A DNA stretch of 64,000 nt, from positions 77,614,515 through 77,678,514 of the forward strand of contig NC_134456.1 of the NCBI RefSeq assembly GCF_047948215.1, read 5' to 3'. Positions 32,698-43,704 of the stretch are shown here, one piece after another. The notes beneath the pieces were generated by a model. It was not told where the DNA came from and made no database searches. It worked only from the letters and a program-made list of their open reading frames with translations. Within the stretch, counting starts at the first letter, position 1, and every line of letters begins with the position of its first letter. This DNA comes from Lycorma delicatula (taxonomy: Eukaryota > Arthropoda > Insecta > Hemiptera > Fulgoridae). Both the position numbers and the translations under genes were made by a program.

Positions 32698-33731
32698 AAA
32701 TCTGATGTGAACACGACATGACTTCCTTGTACGCCTATTAAATTACACATTTTTTGCGGACTTCATTTAAATTTATTTCATTTGAAAGTGAGATACGATC
32801 CTCCAGTTGTTTTAACAAAGTGGAAATTTATACAATTGCATTGTGGTGCGCACCACATTGATTCACATTTTTTGTGGTGTCTGTATCAGAATTTTATATT
32901 AGTTTATATATTAAATTTGATTCACGTCGCTCAAGTAATTATGTGGTGTAAGTGAGAACGTGTCGGATCCGTAATCATGACACATCGGTTCGAATCCGAC
33001 TTCGTATACATATATTTATTTTTAAATTTGTATTTTTAATTTAAATATATTGATTTAGTAATAGTTATTAACCTCTATAAAAATGTTAGAATTAAAATGA
33101 AAAGTACATAAAATTCTACTTCACTAATTACTTCTGATGTTTTTCATATATATATTTTTTTGTAGTTACTAAATTATTAATTATTTTATTTTTTTTTAAT
33201 AATCAGAGGATAATAATTAGTAATAAATCAATATATCTAAATTAAAAAAAAAGGAAAATAAAATATGATGTCGGATTCTTACTGATATGCCCTTTCCCTT
33301 GTAAAATTCAAATATTTCATTTATTAAAATCTCATTTGGCTATAACCTGGAACCAATGTAAATAAGTACCACTTATGATATATCGTTGAAAGGTCTAGAT
33401 GAGGGATTATTACTGCAGTTAAGAAAAAATCCAAAATACAAAAATTTTAGATTTTGGGTTTTTTTAAACACTTTTGATCCAGTTGATGCAATCAAAAGAG
33501 AAGATGCACAACTAGATGTTAGAACAGTCCTAAATTCAAAATTCCAACATCCTACGGCTAATCGTTTTCGAGTTATCGAGATACATACGTACGTACGAGT
33601 TCGTACGTACAGAGGTCACGCCAAAACTTGTCAAAATGGATTCAGGGATTGTCAAAATGGATATTTACGTTGAAATCTGAAAACCGAAATTTTTTGTGAC
33701 CACAATATTTTATTTACTTCGTACAAGGAAG
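32698..33731 (-). repeat. Rep-A, tandem copy 2, with ~200-bp foreign segment
   Basis: It begins AATCTGATGTGAACACGACATG and ACTTCCTTGTACG and ends ACTTCGTACAAGGAAG at 33731. About 32790-33010 does not match other copies and includes ATCGGTTCGAATCCGACTTCG, a second B-box-like block, implying either a duplicated segment or an insertion. The 95-codon frame 33386-33673 is repeat sequence. Confidence 0.75.
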
Positions 33732-33847
33732 AAAAAAAAAGAAAAAAAGACATTAAAATATTTGCAGTTTGGTTATTATTTCATTTGTACAAATTATCAG
33801 GTTGTGTTCGGAAATTTCTCAGCCTGAAAAAACACAAAATCTTATTT

Positions 33848-35200
33848 TTATTTTTCAACGTAGTTATCTTGCGATTCGATATATTTAGAAGAAACATTGA
33901 CTTTCCAACTTGTTAATACCCTCTGTATAATGCGAGTCATTCGCTTCTGCAAAATTACCAGTTGTCTCACCTGATTATTTGAAGTAAATCTTCGACCATC
34001 GAGGTGAAAGCATTTCAAAGGTAGATCATGGGGTTTGCAAAAACAATCGTAACCTTTTATGTAGGCGTCTTGTCGGCTGCAACGAGCACTTTCTTTCTGG
34101 CCAGATGTAGGGTTAGCCTGAATACCACCCATCAATTGTTCCATAATGAAGCGTCCCCGTGATGGTTTTTAATCTTTCCAGGAAGTATATAAGCACGTTT
34201 CCAATAGAATCTCCAAAACGTTAACTGTAAATTTTCCTGTAGATATAATTGCGTTCGGTTTATTTGGAGCATTTTCACCTGTTCCTACCTACATTCTGGA
34301 CTGGGTGTTTGGTCTCTGACGTGAAAGATGAATCCATTTCACAAACGTTGAAGGAACTAAGAGGAATTATGTTTAAATAAATCTAAACTTCCTTGATAAA
34401 GACCAGTCGAATAAGTGTTTGGTTGACTGTTAAGAAAGGCGACCCCATCGAGGAACATAAAAAAATTTTCAGTATAATGCGAGTTATACTCGCATAAATT
34501 ACAACTTTTAATTTAGTTGATTTATATTATTTTCAGTTAGATGTTTGATTTTTTATTTTCCATTATTTTTTATGTTTCTTTCTTCTTCCATTGTACATTC
34601 ACTTTCGTAGGGGTCCAAATAAGGTTGGTTTTGTTGGGTTTTTTCAGCCTTTTAGTGATAAAACCATCGGGTTGGTCTAGTGGTTAACGCGTCTTCCCAA
34701 ATCAGCTGATTTGGAAAGTCGAGAGTTACAACGTTCAAGTCGTAGTAAAGCCAGTTATTTTTACACGGATTTGAATACTAGATCTTGGATAACGGTGTTC
34801 TTTGGTGGTTGGGTTTCAATTAACCACACATCTCAGGAATGATCGAAATGAGAATGTATAAGATTACACTTCATTTACACTCATACATATCATCCTCATT
34901 CATCCTCTGAAGAATTATCGAAACGGTAGTTACCGGAGGCTAAACAGGAAAAAGAGAGCCTTTTAGTGTGCATTAAAGTTATCTAGAAGGGAATTATATT
35001 TTTTTCTTTTGTTTCTTTTTTTGGGAAAGCTTTTTCATTTTCCAAACATCGTGTAAAATATAGTAGACATGGACTATAGAGATGTTTGCGATGTCAGCAA
35101 GCTCGCGTATTTTCAGTCGATCATTATTTGATACGGTATTTTAGATTTCTATGATGAATTGTTCGGTTGTAGCGACTTTTGAACGTACATAGCCGTTTTT
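33848..35200 (-). pseudogene. mariner transposase pseudogene (Mos1/SETMAR-like type)
   Basis: The N-terminal side (35200-34990) reads SKVATTEQFIIEI then NNDRLKIRELADIANISIVH, the second helix-turn-helix of mariner transposases (R-x-L-x-I-R-E-I-A-D). After the SINE, 34340-34140 contains a degraded T-x-E-T-K and 'K-T-I-T-G' stretch equivalent to the region between the first two catalytic Asp residues. The frame 34144-33848 ends HLDGRRFTSNNQVRQL then SKYIESQDNYVEK, matching the family C-terminus (G-x-R-F-x-S-x-x-E-V to G-x-Y-V-E-K). The second and third catalytic blocks are not readable. Multiple frameshifts; inactive. Confidence 0.8.
34658..34956 (+). mobile_element. SINE-1, copy 9, with 12-bp target duplication
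   Basis: AACCATCGGGTTGGTCTAGTGG head, B-box-like GTTCAAGTCG, and CCGGAGGCTAAACAGG end. Flanked by AGCCTTTTAGTG at 34646-34657 and 34957-34968, a direct 12-bp target-site duplication expected for LINE-driven retroposition. It interrupts the mariner transposase pseudogene. Confidence 0.93.
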
Positions 35201-35519
35201 CATCTTGAATGAATGTACAGTCATGTTTAATTCAGCAGCCTACATTTTTACTATCGAAAACGAAAGGAAAGAATCCTTTAAAGTGGAGTCAACTGTTTTT
35301 ATGTCAGCCAGGGTTAAATCTTTTAAAATAAATTATATATTACAACAGATCGAACTTCATTTTTGTCCATTTTTCATAAAATATCAAAACTTGTTTCCTT
35401 TACTCGATTGCCAGAAAAAGGCAACTAAATGCTTGGATCTGAAACTTCTCAGCACGCTATTTAAAGGATCATACTTGACAATTATCATTTTTGAGACTGA
35501 GAACTTTCCAAACAACCAA

Positions 35520-36470
35520 CCATCTTCGTAGTAAATTTATCTTTCTTTTATGTTTATTAAAAATACTCTTATTTTTCGGAAATTTTTTCAGTTATTTAAG
35601 GGTTAAACATTAATTTCATCAAAATACATTTGTAATTTACTTTCGTTACTTTGTGAAATTCACATTGTAATTAAACGAAATGAGTATTTACTTAGCTTTA
35701 TTTTATTTGTAGGTGTTAAACAACAAACAGTTGTTTAACGTTGTCGGTAAGCTTAAAGTTTTTGATGGTTACTTACAGAAATAGTAAAATAAAAATAAGC
35801 AAATAAGAAGATTAAAATAAGACTGCTTTTATTACAATGCAGTTGAAATTACTGTATGATGAAAGATATCTTCTGGAAGCGTTAAGTAACAGACGAAACT
35901 AAACAAACAATAAACAGATAAATAAACAGAGAAAATATTCATCTTGTAACATAAAATGAACTTGAAACTGCAGGATATTGTTCTATGAACGTCCCACGTT
36001 ATACTCTTATATTATATTTAATCTAAAATAAAATTAAGTAAAAACTGTTTTAAAGTTGATATTTTTATAAAGTATTCTTAACAAAATGACATTAATCGAT
36101 CGACGATTGAGTTAGAAAAAGAAACATATTGTTAAGATATTTTTTTCAGGTTACATGTTTTATTCAATAAAATTAAAATTTTATCATCTTATAAGTTCAA
36201 TTACTAAATCATAATGAATACGAAACTGTATTATTTCTATATATCATTTTCACACAATCTATTTTAAAACCTTCTTTTTTAATGTTATTTTTTAACGTTT
36301 ATTGTGCGTATTTCTGACGTTAATACATAATGAAGTTTTAAAAGGAAATAAAAAACATAACGTATTTGAAAATTAAAGATGAATTCAGTGGTAAATATTT
36401 CCTTACTAAATAAAGTAATATATCATTATTACTTTATAATATAAAGTAAATTTCCAGCAACAAAGGAAAA
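35520..36470. other. AT-rich spacer, nothing recognised
   Basis: No gene or repeat recognised between the mariner right end and the LINE fragment. Confidence 0.5.
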
Positions 36471-36474
36471 AGTA

Positions 36475-36665
36475 GAGTTCAAAAATTTGTAATATTTTGG
36501 AGAAATCATAACGCCGAATACAATTGAAAAAAAAAAAAAAAACGGGATTAAGAATAGATTACGAAGAATGAAAAACTGCCTATCGTCTCACGAACATTTA
36601 CAATAAAAAATCTCCGTCATATAACTCCAGATTGAGGCAGTACAAAACTAGTCAGAAGCACTCTT
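36475..36665 (+). pseudogene. LINE (RTE-like) RT C-terminal fragment
   Basis: EFKNL-YFGEIITPN near 36477, then GIKNRLRRMKNCLSSHEHLQ (36544-36600) and 'K-I-S-V-I-x-L-Q-I-E-A-V-Q'. This is the post-catalytic 'F-K-Y-L-G-x-x-I' to 'R-I' to 'K-L-R' segment of an insect endonuclease-RT. TATAACTCCAGATTGAGGCAGTA (36619-36641) matches TATAACTCCAAATTGAGGTACTA at 38586-38608, so the LINE homology resumes after Rep-B. Confidence 0.65.
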
Positions 36666-36879
36666 TCGATGAGTAATCTACTTCAATATATTCATATACA
36701 TTTGCAAACAGTTAGAACAAAATTAAGTCGCTTTTGTATAAATGTAATGATTTTTTTTAATATTGCTTTCATCGTTTTTTCTTAATGATCCACCTTAAGT
36801 AACATTTATATATCTTAGAAAATAATATTTGACGAACGGTTTCTTTAAGATTTCAAGGTGAATCTGTTTTATTTCTATT

Positions 36880-38350
36880 AGGCAGATTTCATAAGAAAGC
36901 TACTTATTGTAACGGATACCATGATTCGATTTCCGGAAAATTTCGACATATCTTTGCGTTTCACATTCTCCAGATCCCAAAACCACCATCAATCCAAATG
37001 TTTATATATATATATTTCACTTTCTTGTAGACACGATAACTTCCGTAATTTTGCTCCAATCACTTTCAAATTGATACGTAAAATATAATGATCAAAAATC
37101 TCGTTCCAGTTCCTTAATGGGAAAAATCGAACCATGGAGGTGGAAATGGAAGGGAGACTTTTTCGAAAAAAAACATATTGCAATAACTTTCTTATTAACT
37201 AAAATATCGAATTCATTTAAAGTTCTTACTATTCTTTGCATAAGGGCCTAAAACTTATCTAAGTAAAATATTTTTATATCGCCAACCATTGGCCCAGAGG
37301 ATGGAAAAAATGGGGTTTCGAAGATAAAAAACATCATACCTCCCTTAATAGGCACAGTATCGGAATCGTTTTAAAGTGGTCGTTAGTCCCATAAACATTA
37401 CCTAAAAATTTTGTATGAAAAAAGTTTTGATTTGACCAACCCTTACGGCAAGGAATGACCAAAATCAAAATAAAACAGTAAAAACAAAATATTTCTATAA
37501 CCTTTTTATTAAGTAATATATGAATTCTTTTAAAGTTCCTACTATTATTTGGATAAGAGCCAAGGGGTGGAAAAGATGGGGTTTCAAGGACAAACAAATC
37601 ATAGCTCCCTTAATAGGCACAAGATCAAATCCGTTTAAAGTGGTCGTTAGTTCTCTATATATTACCTAAAAATTTTTCTGTAACAATTTTTGATATGACC
37701 AACCATTACGGCAAGGGATGACCAAAATATTGTTGGAATTATAAGAAGAGGCTTCCCATATGGTATATATAAATATGTGAAACTTGTTTACATATGAATA
37801 CATTGTCGTATCGAGTGAATTTGAAGTGAACGCATTTAAACTGCCGTGACTTACTACTGTGTATATTTTAATTTCTGCAAGTGACAATATTATAATATTT
37901 TATTGCCAAGAAGCGTGTTATCCGTGCTTAACGTGAAAGTGTGTAAATATGCCTAGACTTAAGAAGAAAAGTTCGGTATATTCAAACAAGGTAGGATATA
38001 TAACGTAAGTTGTAATACATGTTGGTAATGTAAGCCTATTGTACCTTCAGATCATCTTCTCAACGTTACTGTTGTTACATCTATACATGTTTTTAAATAA
38101 AAATTTCTGAAAACAATGCCTTTTTTATCAATTCAATGAGATAAACCTAGAATCTCCCACGAATCCTTAAATAGTGTGTTGTCAAGCAGTTCAGGAAAAA
38201 TCATAAGGAAGTCTTGATAAATTTAACAGTATCTTGTAATCTAATGCAAAAACGTAATGTCCGTAAAACACGGAACGAGCTCGTACAATCCGAGTTTGCC
38301 TACCCCTATTTTGCCCCGGTGAAATACACCTCCGCCTTCCGGCGTGCCGA
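36880..38350 (+). repeat. Rep-B, longest copy, with internal ~280-bp tandem duplication
   Basis: The left end CTATTAGGCAGATTTCATAAG and right end GTGCCGAAAGGAATT match the inverted copy at 54765-55560. Two diverged tandem units (~37200-37480 and ~37490-37740) each contain TTTGGATAAG-like, GGGGTTTC, TCCCTTAATAGGCAC, AAAGTGGTCGTTAGT, ACCTAAAAATTTT and TACGGCAAGG-ATGACCAAAAT. From ~37827 to ~38300 lies sequence absent from the 54765 copy. The minus-strand frames here (36989-37887) show no known domain. Confidence 0.7.
37949..37990 (+). other. exon-like segment with start codon and 5' splice site
   Basis: ATG at 37949 opens a 14-codon stretch (MPRLKKKSSVYSNK) ending in AAG|GTAGGA, a plausible splice donor in phase. 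It lies in the part of Rep-B (37827-38300) that the other copy lacks. Short basic 'MPR-' openings occur in several transposon proteins including Helitrons. No downstream exon was identified. Confidence 0.25.
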
Positions 38351-38569
38351 AAGGAATTTTTTTTAAAATTACAACCATTTTATTATCGGATTTATACTCT
38401 GTAAAAATAAAAAAAAATGAATTTTTTTCGTAATATTTGTTTATTTTTTTATTAAGTTCGTAATTTTAATGAAAATTTTACGATAATATTTCATCCTAAA
38501 CAAAATAAATTATATTGATTTTAAATAACATTAAGTAATTAATTACAGTTTTTAAAAATATTTATATAT

Positions 38570-39110
38570 TTATAAATGTCATTTATAACTCCAAATTGAG
38601 GTACTATAAAAATGTAACCCTACCAGAAGCACTGCATGGGGCAGTTTTTTCAGAACAAGAAATTGGAAATATAGAAAAAAATGGATTTTAAGAAAACTTT
38701 ATGGACCAAATATGAAGATGAAATTTACAAATTGAAAAGTAAAAAAAAAATTACAAATATACAGAAAATATAAAAGAATTAATCATGAAAATAAGATTAC
38801 AGTTTTACAATTATTTATGCAGAATGAACAACCAAAGATTGACAAAACGAATATTTAATTTCCAGGTAACAGAGCCACAAACACTAACCGGTTTAAAGAA
38901 ACAGAAACAGATCTAAAAACATTAAAAATTTCTAAGGATCTTTGTAAAGACTGATATAGTTTTAGAAATGTGATTCGAGAATCTTTTCACAGAGAAAGAA
39001 AAAGTAGGATATAAACCTGAATAGATGGACGGAAGAGAGGCAACAACAGAGCAAAACAATGACAACATCTTGGGAACAGAAAAAGAAGTCAAAACTATGC
39101 AAACGTGATC
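38570..39110 (+). pseudogene. LINE (RTE-like) RT C-terminal region, continued
   Basis: Near 38620 the sequence reads 'P-E-A-L-H-G-A', then KWILRKLYGPNMKMK, 'I-M-K-I-R-L-Q-F-Y-N-Y-L-C-R-M-N', QRLTKRIFNFQ and RFKETETDLKTLKISKDLCK. This order (R-K-I-L-R-K-I-x-G-P, R-R-x-x-F-Y-G-H-L-x-R-M, R-L-T-K-x-I-x-N, K-E-x-E-x-D-L) is the C-terminal tail of a common insect LINE protein. Reading shifts frames several times. It likely belonged to the same insertion as 36475-36665, separated by Rep-B. Confidence 0.75.
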
Positions 39111-39119
39111 CGTAGTGGT

Positions 39120-40490
39120 CAGAACGAAAAGAAAAAATGTAATATATTTATTTTACATCCAATGGAATATAGTTATAAAATATTACACTTTATTCATCTC
39201 AGTGTTATTTAATGAAATTATTATTGCCTACATGTTGTGTTACTTTTCTATTGTTGCTTTGATTAATGTTTTTCATTCTCTAATTGATCAGGAAAACAGA
39301 CGGCCCGTAGATAGGAATCCAGTAATTAAAATTTTTTAACGTTTGAAATATAACAAGCCTGTATTCGAAGCCTATCGTTTGGAAGGTTTCGGTTTTGTAT
39401 ACCGGGATCTTCCAATCGAAAGGTTTTACAATTGCTTTTAGTTAACTACCTATTTATAAATTTTTATCCTTTCATGCTTGTAATTGATGAAAAGTAAGTT
39501 GTCAGTTTTGATATTTATGTACCTATACTGCTATTTTTTGTTTAGACGATTCCCTTATTTTTTAGCTGTATTAGCCTGAGTTTAGATCCATTTTTTTCTT
39601 CGAACAGAAAGAAGTTTGAGGAACAAATGTCTAAGAAGACGTTCTGTGAACAGTTCAGGGCTACGTATAGTCCTGAACGACCGTTTTGGTCGTAGCAATT
39701 CTTTTTATTCATTACCGAGAAATTAATCGCTTATAATACGAAATATATATTTCGTATAAAACATACGAACTATTTAAATTCTATAAATATTTCGGTCACC
39801 AAAATTAAATATATACTTTTAACGGTAGCCAGGGCACAACACGAGAAGTTATTAATTATCGTGCCCATACGTTTTGTGTATACCAAAAAAATAAAAAAAA
39901 CAACATTTAGTTTTAGCAGCTAATAAATTTACCAAAATCTTAGTCTCCATTTAAAGAGTAATAATAAATAAAAACACAGTTATTAGATGTTTTATACTGA
40001 TATATATCATCTTATCACTCGCGTGTGCGTGTGAATGAGTAAGTGTTAGTCAGTGAGTGTGTGTGTGTGTGTGTGTGTGTGTACACGCGCAGAGTTTATA
40101 ATAATGGTTATAACCCTCGTGAAATATCACAAGATACTCCCAAAAATGATTGTTGTTTTAAAAATCCCATATAAGTGATGTATGAACCTATTCATTGTCT
40201 ACTTGGACTATTTTAGTTGACAATTATATATCAGAATGCAAAACCCGCCGATATGCAGGTGATATTTAGTACAACAGCTATTTTATTGTGCGCTTCAAAC
40301 GTGTGATAATTCTCTTTCAAAGATTTTGCTGTATAGCGGAATTCAGATTATTAAAAACTAGAAAACTACTCTTAGAAGGGCAACATTTACTGGTGTCGAA
40401 TGTCCGGATTTTTACGTGTATTAGAGCCATAACAGTCTGGATAGATAGCGAAAAATAATAAATTAATTTACTCCAATCTGTTATGAAGCA
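39120..40490. other. AT-rich spacer, nothing recognised
   Basis: Contains the (TG)n tract at 40055-40082. A 74-codon frame at 39115-39339 is hydrophobic (two possible membrane segments) but has no recognisable homology. Confidence 0.4.
40055..40082. repeat. (GT)n microsatellite
   Basis: Fourteen GT units, flanked by imperfect GT-rich sequence from 40021. Confidence 0.85.
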
Positions 40491-40498
40491 CTTCGTTG

Positions 40499-41195
40499 TA
40501 TATGTTACCGTAAAAGACCGAAACTAGAGATTGTCAACATTCTCCGGTGAATGTCCACACTTACCAAATACCAAAAATATTTTGGAAAAACCAAAATAAT
40601 TTGCTAATTTGGACCTTCGCCGGTATATGTTGACGAACACGGATAAGCTCTGGTGGAGGTCAAAACGATAACTAGAAATTAAAAATAAATTCACCCAAAC
40701 CAATATCTACGGTAAATAGATTACGAGAAACCCTCGTAAAGAAAAGTTTAAATATAAGGCAAATATAACCTACGCTCGCTTTGGTCGATAGCCTCGTCTA
40801 AATAACGCTAAATATACAAATTACTTGTATACATGTTATTCTTCAACACTGGAGGCGATTAATCAAATTCACCGCATTTAAAAATAAAAAAATAATTAGA
40901 TTTTCAGCATTTTATAAATTGAAAGGGCCAATCAGGACATGTAGAATATGTTAACTGCTTGGATGAACAATAACGATACAAATAAATGGTCAGATGGTTT
41001 GCCATTTGTTCAGTTTTTTTACAAAAATATTTTTAGTCAACTTTCTCAATCAGTGCCTGCTCAATCTCGACATACACCGGCGAAGGTTCGAGTAAACAAA
41101 TATTTCGGTATTTCACTGACCTATTTGGTATGTGTTGACATTCTCCGAAGAATGTCGAAATTTGCCAGATATCGGTCTTTCACGGTGACATATAC
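40499..41195. mobile_element. fold-back/MITE-like element with ~135-bp imperfect TIRs
   Basis: The left arm (40499-40640) has TATATGTTACCGTAAAAGACCG, TGTCAACATTCTCCGGTGAATG, ACACTTACCAAATA and CCTTCGCCGGTATATGTTGACG. These recur inverted at 41064-41195: CGACATACACCGGCGAAGG, TATTTGGTATGTGTTGACATTCTCCG, CGGTCTTTCACGGTGACATATA. The arms are roughly 75-80% alike by eye. The 105-codon plus-strand frame 40948-41265 overlaps the right arm and is unlikely to be a gene. The centre holds TAACCTACGCTCGCTTTGG, also seen in the fold-back element at 18564-19046. Confidence 0.65.
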
Positions 41196-41539
41196 ATTAC
41201 TTTCACCCACAGTGGATAAAAGTATTTATTTTAATTATACTCTTATTTCAACCAACTGTGTTTGATTATTTAGAATAGAATATGATTTAAATTAATCGTA
41301 GACATTAAATACTATTTTACGAATTATTTATGAAGAATTAATTTAATCCAATAACTCAGCTGAATATTATATTACAGCCCAGTTATAAAAAAAGTGAATA
41401 AAAACAGTTGACTAGATCATCTTTAATCCTTCTTCTTTATTCCAGAATTCCATAATAATAAATGATTTATTTATTAATTTTGAAAAAAAAAAACAGGCTG
41501 ATTCCTAATGATTTTTTTTTGTAATGAGTGTTAAAGTGT

Positions 41540-41630
41540 GGTCAAAATACTAGTCTGAATGGTATTGAATTCCAGAACCTCCCGCAAGAGTGACCAAGTT
41601 GTTGCCACTACACCATGGAAATCAGATAAC
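41540..41630 (-). other. tRNA-like segment, weak
   Basis: The minus strand reads CCATGGTGTAGTGGCAACAAC, then GGTCACTCTTGCGGGAGGTTC and TGGAATTCAATACC. The A-box is good, the B-box poor. Possibly a SINE head. Confidence 0.25.
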
Positions 41631-41849
41631 TAAAATATATTAAATAGATAATGAAACCGATAATAAAATAATTATGAGCATCCATTAATAAAAAAAAAGA
41701 TTTCATTCCCGAAAATACAATTATCGTATTTGTTTAGGCGAATCTCTTTACCTTAAATGTATTGTAACTAGTGAGAGCAAGCCTTTTTTGTTTAAGATTT
41801 TAGTTATATACACCTTATATACTACAGTTATATAGATACCACAGTTGGG

Positions 41850-42195
41850 TATACGTTGCGGGACGTGGGAAAGTGGAGTGAGATCGAGAGGCTCGTGGCT
41901 GACATCTTGAAGTAGAAGGAGGTCGTGATCGGGAGGCAGACTGAGATGCCTGCGGGGAAACATAGTGGTGAGGGACAGCCCCCTACGTAGCTACTGTTCA
42001 TCTGCACGGATGGATTGAGGCAGCCAAGAAGATAAGATCCAATCGGCGGGCCGACCTGTCATGCCAGACGTGACAGGTTTGGCACGACAGGTCGGCCCTG
42101 TCATAGTACCGCATTCACATACCAGACGTGAATGCCCGTTAGAGTCTTATGGACGCACCCTTGGGCTGAGTTATACTTGATTGTATTGATTGTAG
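41850..42195 (+). pseudogene. R1-like LINE 3' end with structured 3' UTR
   Basis: A short frame near 41867 reads KWSEIERLVADILK, followed by KEVVIGRQTEMPAG after a stop. It resembles the end of the R1-like protein at 15730 (WDIIKRMVVRIMKL). The GC-rich remainder carries two strong hairpins (see 42048-42135). Only the last ~350 bases of the retroelement survive. Assignment rests on a short match plus composition. Confidence 0.5.
42048..42135. other. two consecutive hairpins in LINE 3' UTR
   Basis: Hairpin 1: 42048-42066 (GGGCCGACCTGTCATGCCA) pairs with 42080-42098 with one mismatch, 13-base loop. Hairpin 2: GCATTCAC at 42111-42118 with GTGAATGC at 42128-42135. CCAGACGTGA overlaps the loop of each hairpin. 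Confidence 0.85.
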
Positions 42196-42199
42196 GTCC

Positions 42200-43630
42200 G
42201 ACTCAGGGAAGTAGGGATTTATTTATTCATATGTAAATATCAGAACAAAAAAAATTAAACTGTTAATAATTTAAAATAATAAAATGGATTTCTTTCGTAG
42301 AGATTTAATTAGAAATGATTTTCTGAATTGAAGATGTTGAAATAAATATTAATTTTTTTTTTTAAATTGATAAATAAATAGTAATAACCTTTTTGTTACA
42401 TTTCAGGAATTTTATTAATGAAATAGATGTTAATGAAGGTTCATTTTTATAATACTTTGTATCTTTATTATTAAATAGACTTTACATTATTTTTTATTTG
42501 AAATAAAAAAGTGGGTTGTGATGAATAAATATCACTTTAAATAGTAATTGTTAAATCAGATAAAAATTTCTACATTAGATTGTTTATAAATAATTTTATA
42601 GCGATTTCTAAAATTTATCTTTCATTTTCCACACTTTTAGAACCTATATGGATTCCCATTTCGTTTTCCCTATTCCTAAATTGCTCGCTATAAAATTGTC
42701 ACCACAGCCGTAAAGTGTGACATTTCACTTGCAATTCCATCCTTAAAGCCTTTCCGTTCCAGATGTTTTCTCTTATTAAATAGCTGTGATGACTTTGATA
42801 TAGATAACTTATAACAAAATGCCCTTTAAAGGGCGTCTTTATTTATTACTTCCTTTAATGTCCTTTATTCCTTCTCTGGAATAAACATAATATGTTTTCC
42901 CATTATTTTTTAGATAAATTACATAATTTTTGATTATTTTTTTTTTTAAATTGGCTTATATTTTGAAAATATTAATATCGACTCAATGCGATATATAAAA
43001 CTTATAAACATTTGCATATATAATTTTTATTATATACTAGGAATTTGTATTACTACTAAAGATCAAATGACAGCAATAGATAGCATGAAAAATAGTTTTA
43101 CTTTTTTTTTTATTTTATAAATTTTAATTATTCTCGTTTAATAATGCAAACCGGAAACATAAAAAAAAATTGTTGTTTCTGTTGTAACAGGGTATTTCTA
43201 ATGTGGTCACGTAAGTTGGTTAGGCAGATAATCCAGTTTTATGAAAGATAAACCGTCGGTCCGCTTTAAACGTGAGTTCCTAGATATACTTTTATTATTA
43301 AAAAAATTATATTATTTAACATATCTGGGTTGTTTTTTGTAAGGAGAAATTATAAAAATTGGTTCAGTTAAAAAATCAAAAATGCAGAACGAAAAAATGT
43401 TGGTATATTATTCTACTGCTGACGTAGAGAAAATTCCTAATAAGATGGGAATTCTTTCTGTATACCAAAACTATTCCGGTGGAATTTCTCCCTTATTTTT
43501 ACGCACCTCTTGGAAAGTAGATTTGATTTATTTATTTCTCTTCTTTATCTGTAATATGTTAACCGTACTTTTCCTGAAATTATATAAATATATTTTGTTT
43601 CCTTATATAAAATTATAAACGTAATGCACA
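42200..43630. other. AT-rich spacer, nothing recognised
   Basis: A 78-codon frame at 43382-43618 ends in a hydrophobic segment but shows no known family or gene context. Confidence 0.4.

Positions 43631-43635
<5 letters not shown>

Positions 43636-43699
<64 letters not shown>
43636..43699. repeat. (CA)n(TA)n compound microsatellite
   Basis: About 15 CA units followed by about 17 TA units. Confidence 0.9.
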
Positions 43700-43702
<3 letters not shown>

Positions 43703-43704
43703 TT

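Larger units (their letters stand above)
33798..35517 (-). mobile_element. mariner element relic with a nested SINE
   Basis: Left end CAGGTTGTGTTCGGAAATTTCTCAGCC (33798). Right end is the complement of TGGTTGTTTGGAAAGTTCTCAGTC (35494-35517). The ends are inverted and similar. Without the nested SINE (299 bp plus TSD) the length is about 1.41 kb, normal for a mariner. Confidence 0.8.

Noticed and set aside
35205..35531. 108-codon plus-strand frame
   Set aside because: It ends in the mariner right terminus and runs antisense to the transposase N-terminal region; no recognisable domain.
40948..41265. 105-codon plus-strand frame
   Set aside because: Its second half is the right arm of a fold-back element; no homology seen.
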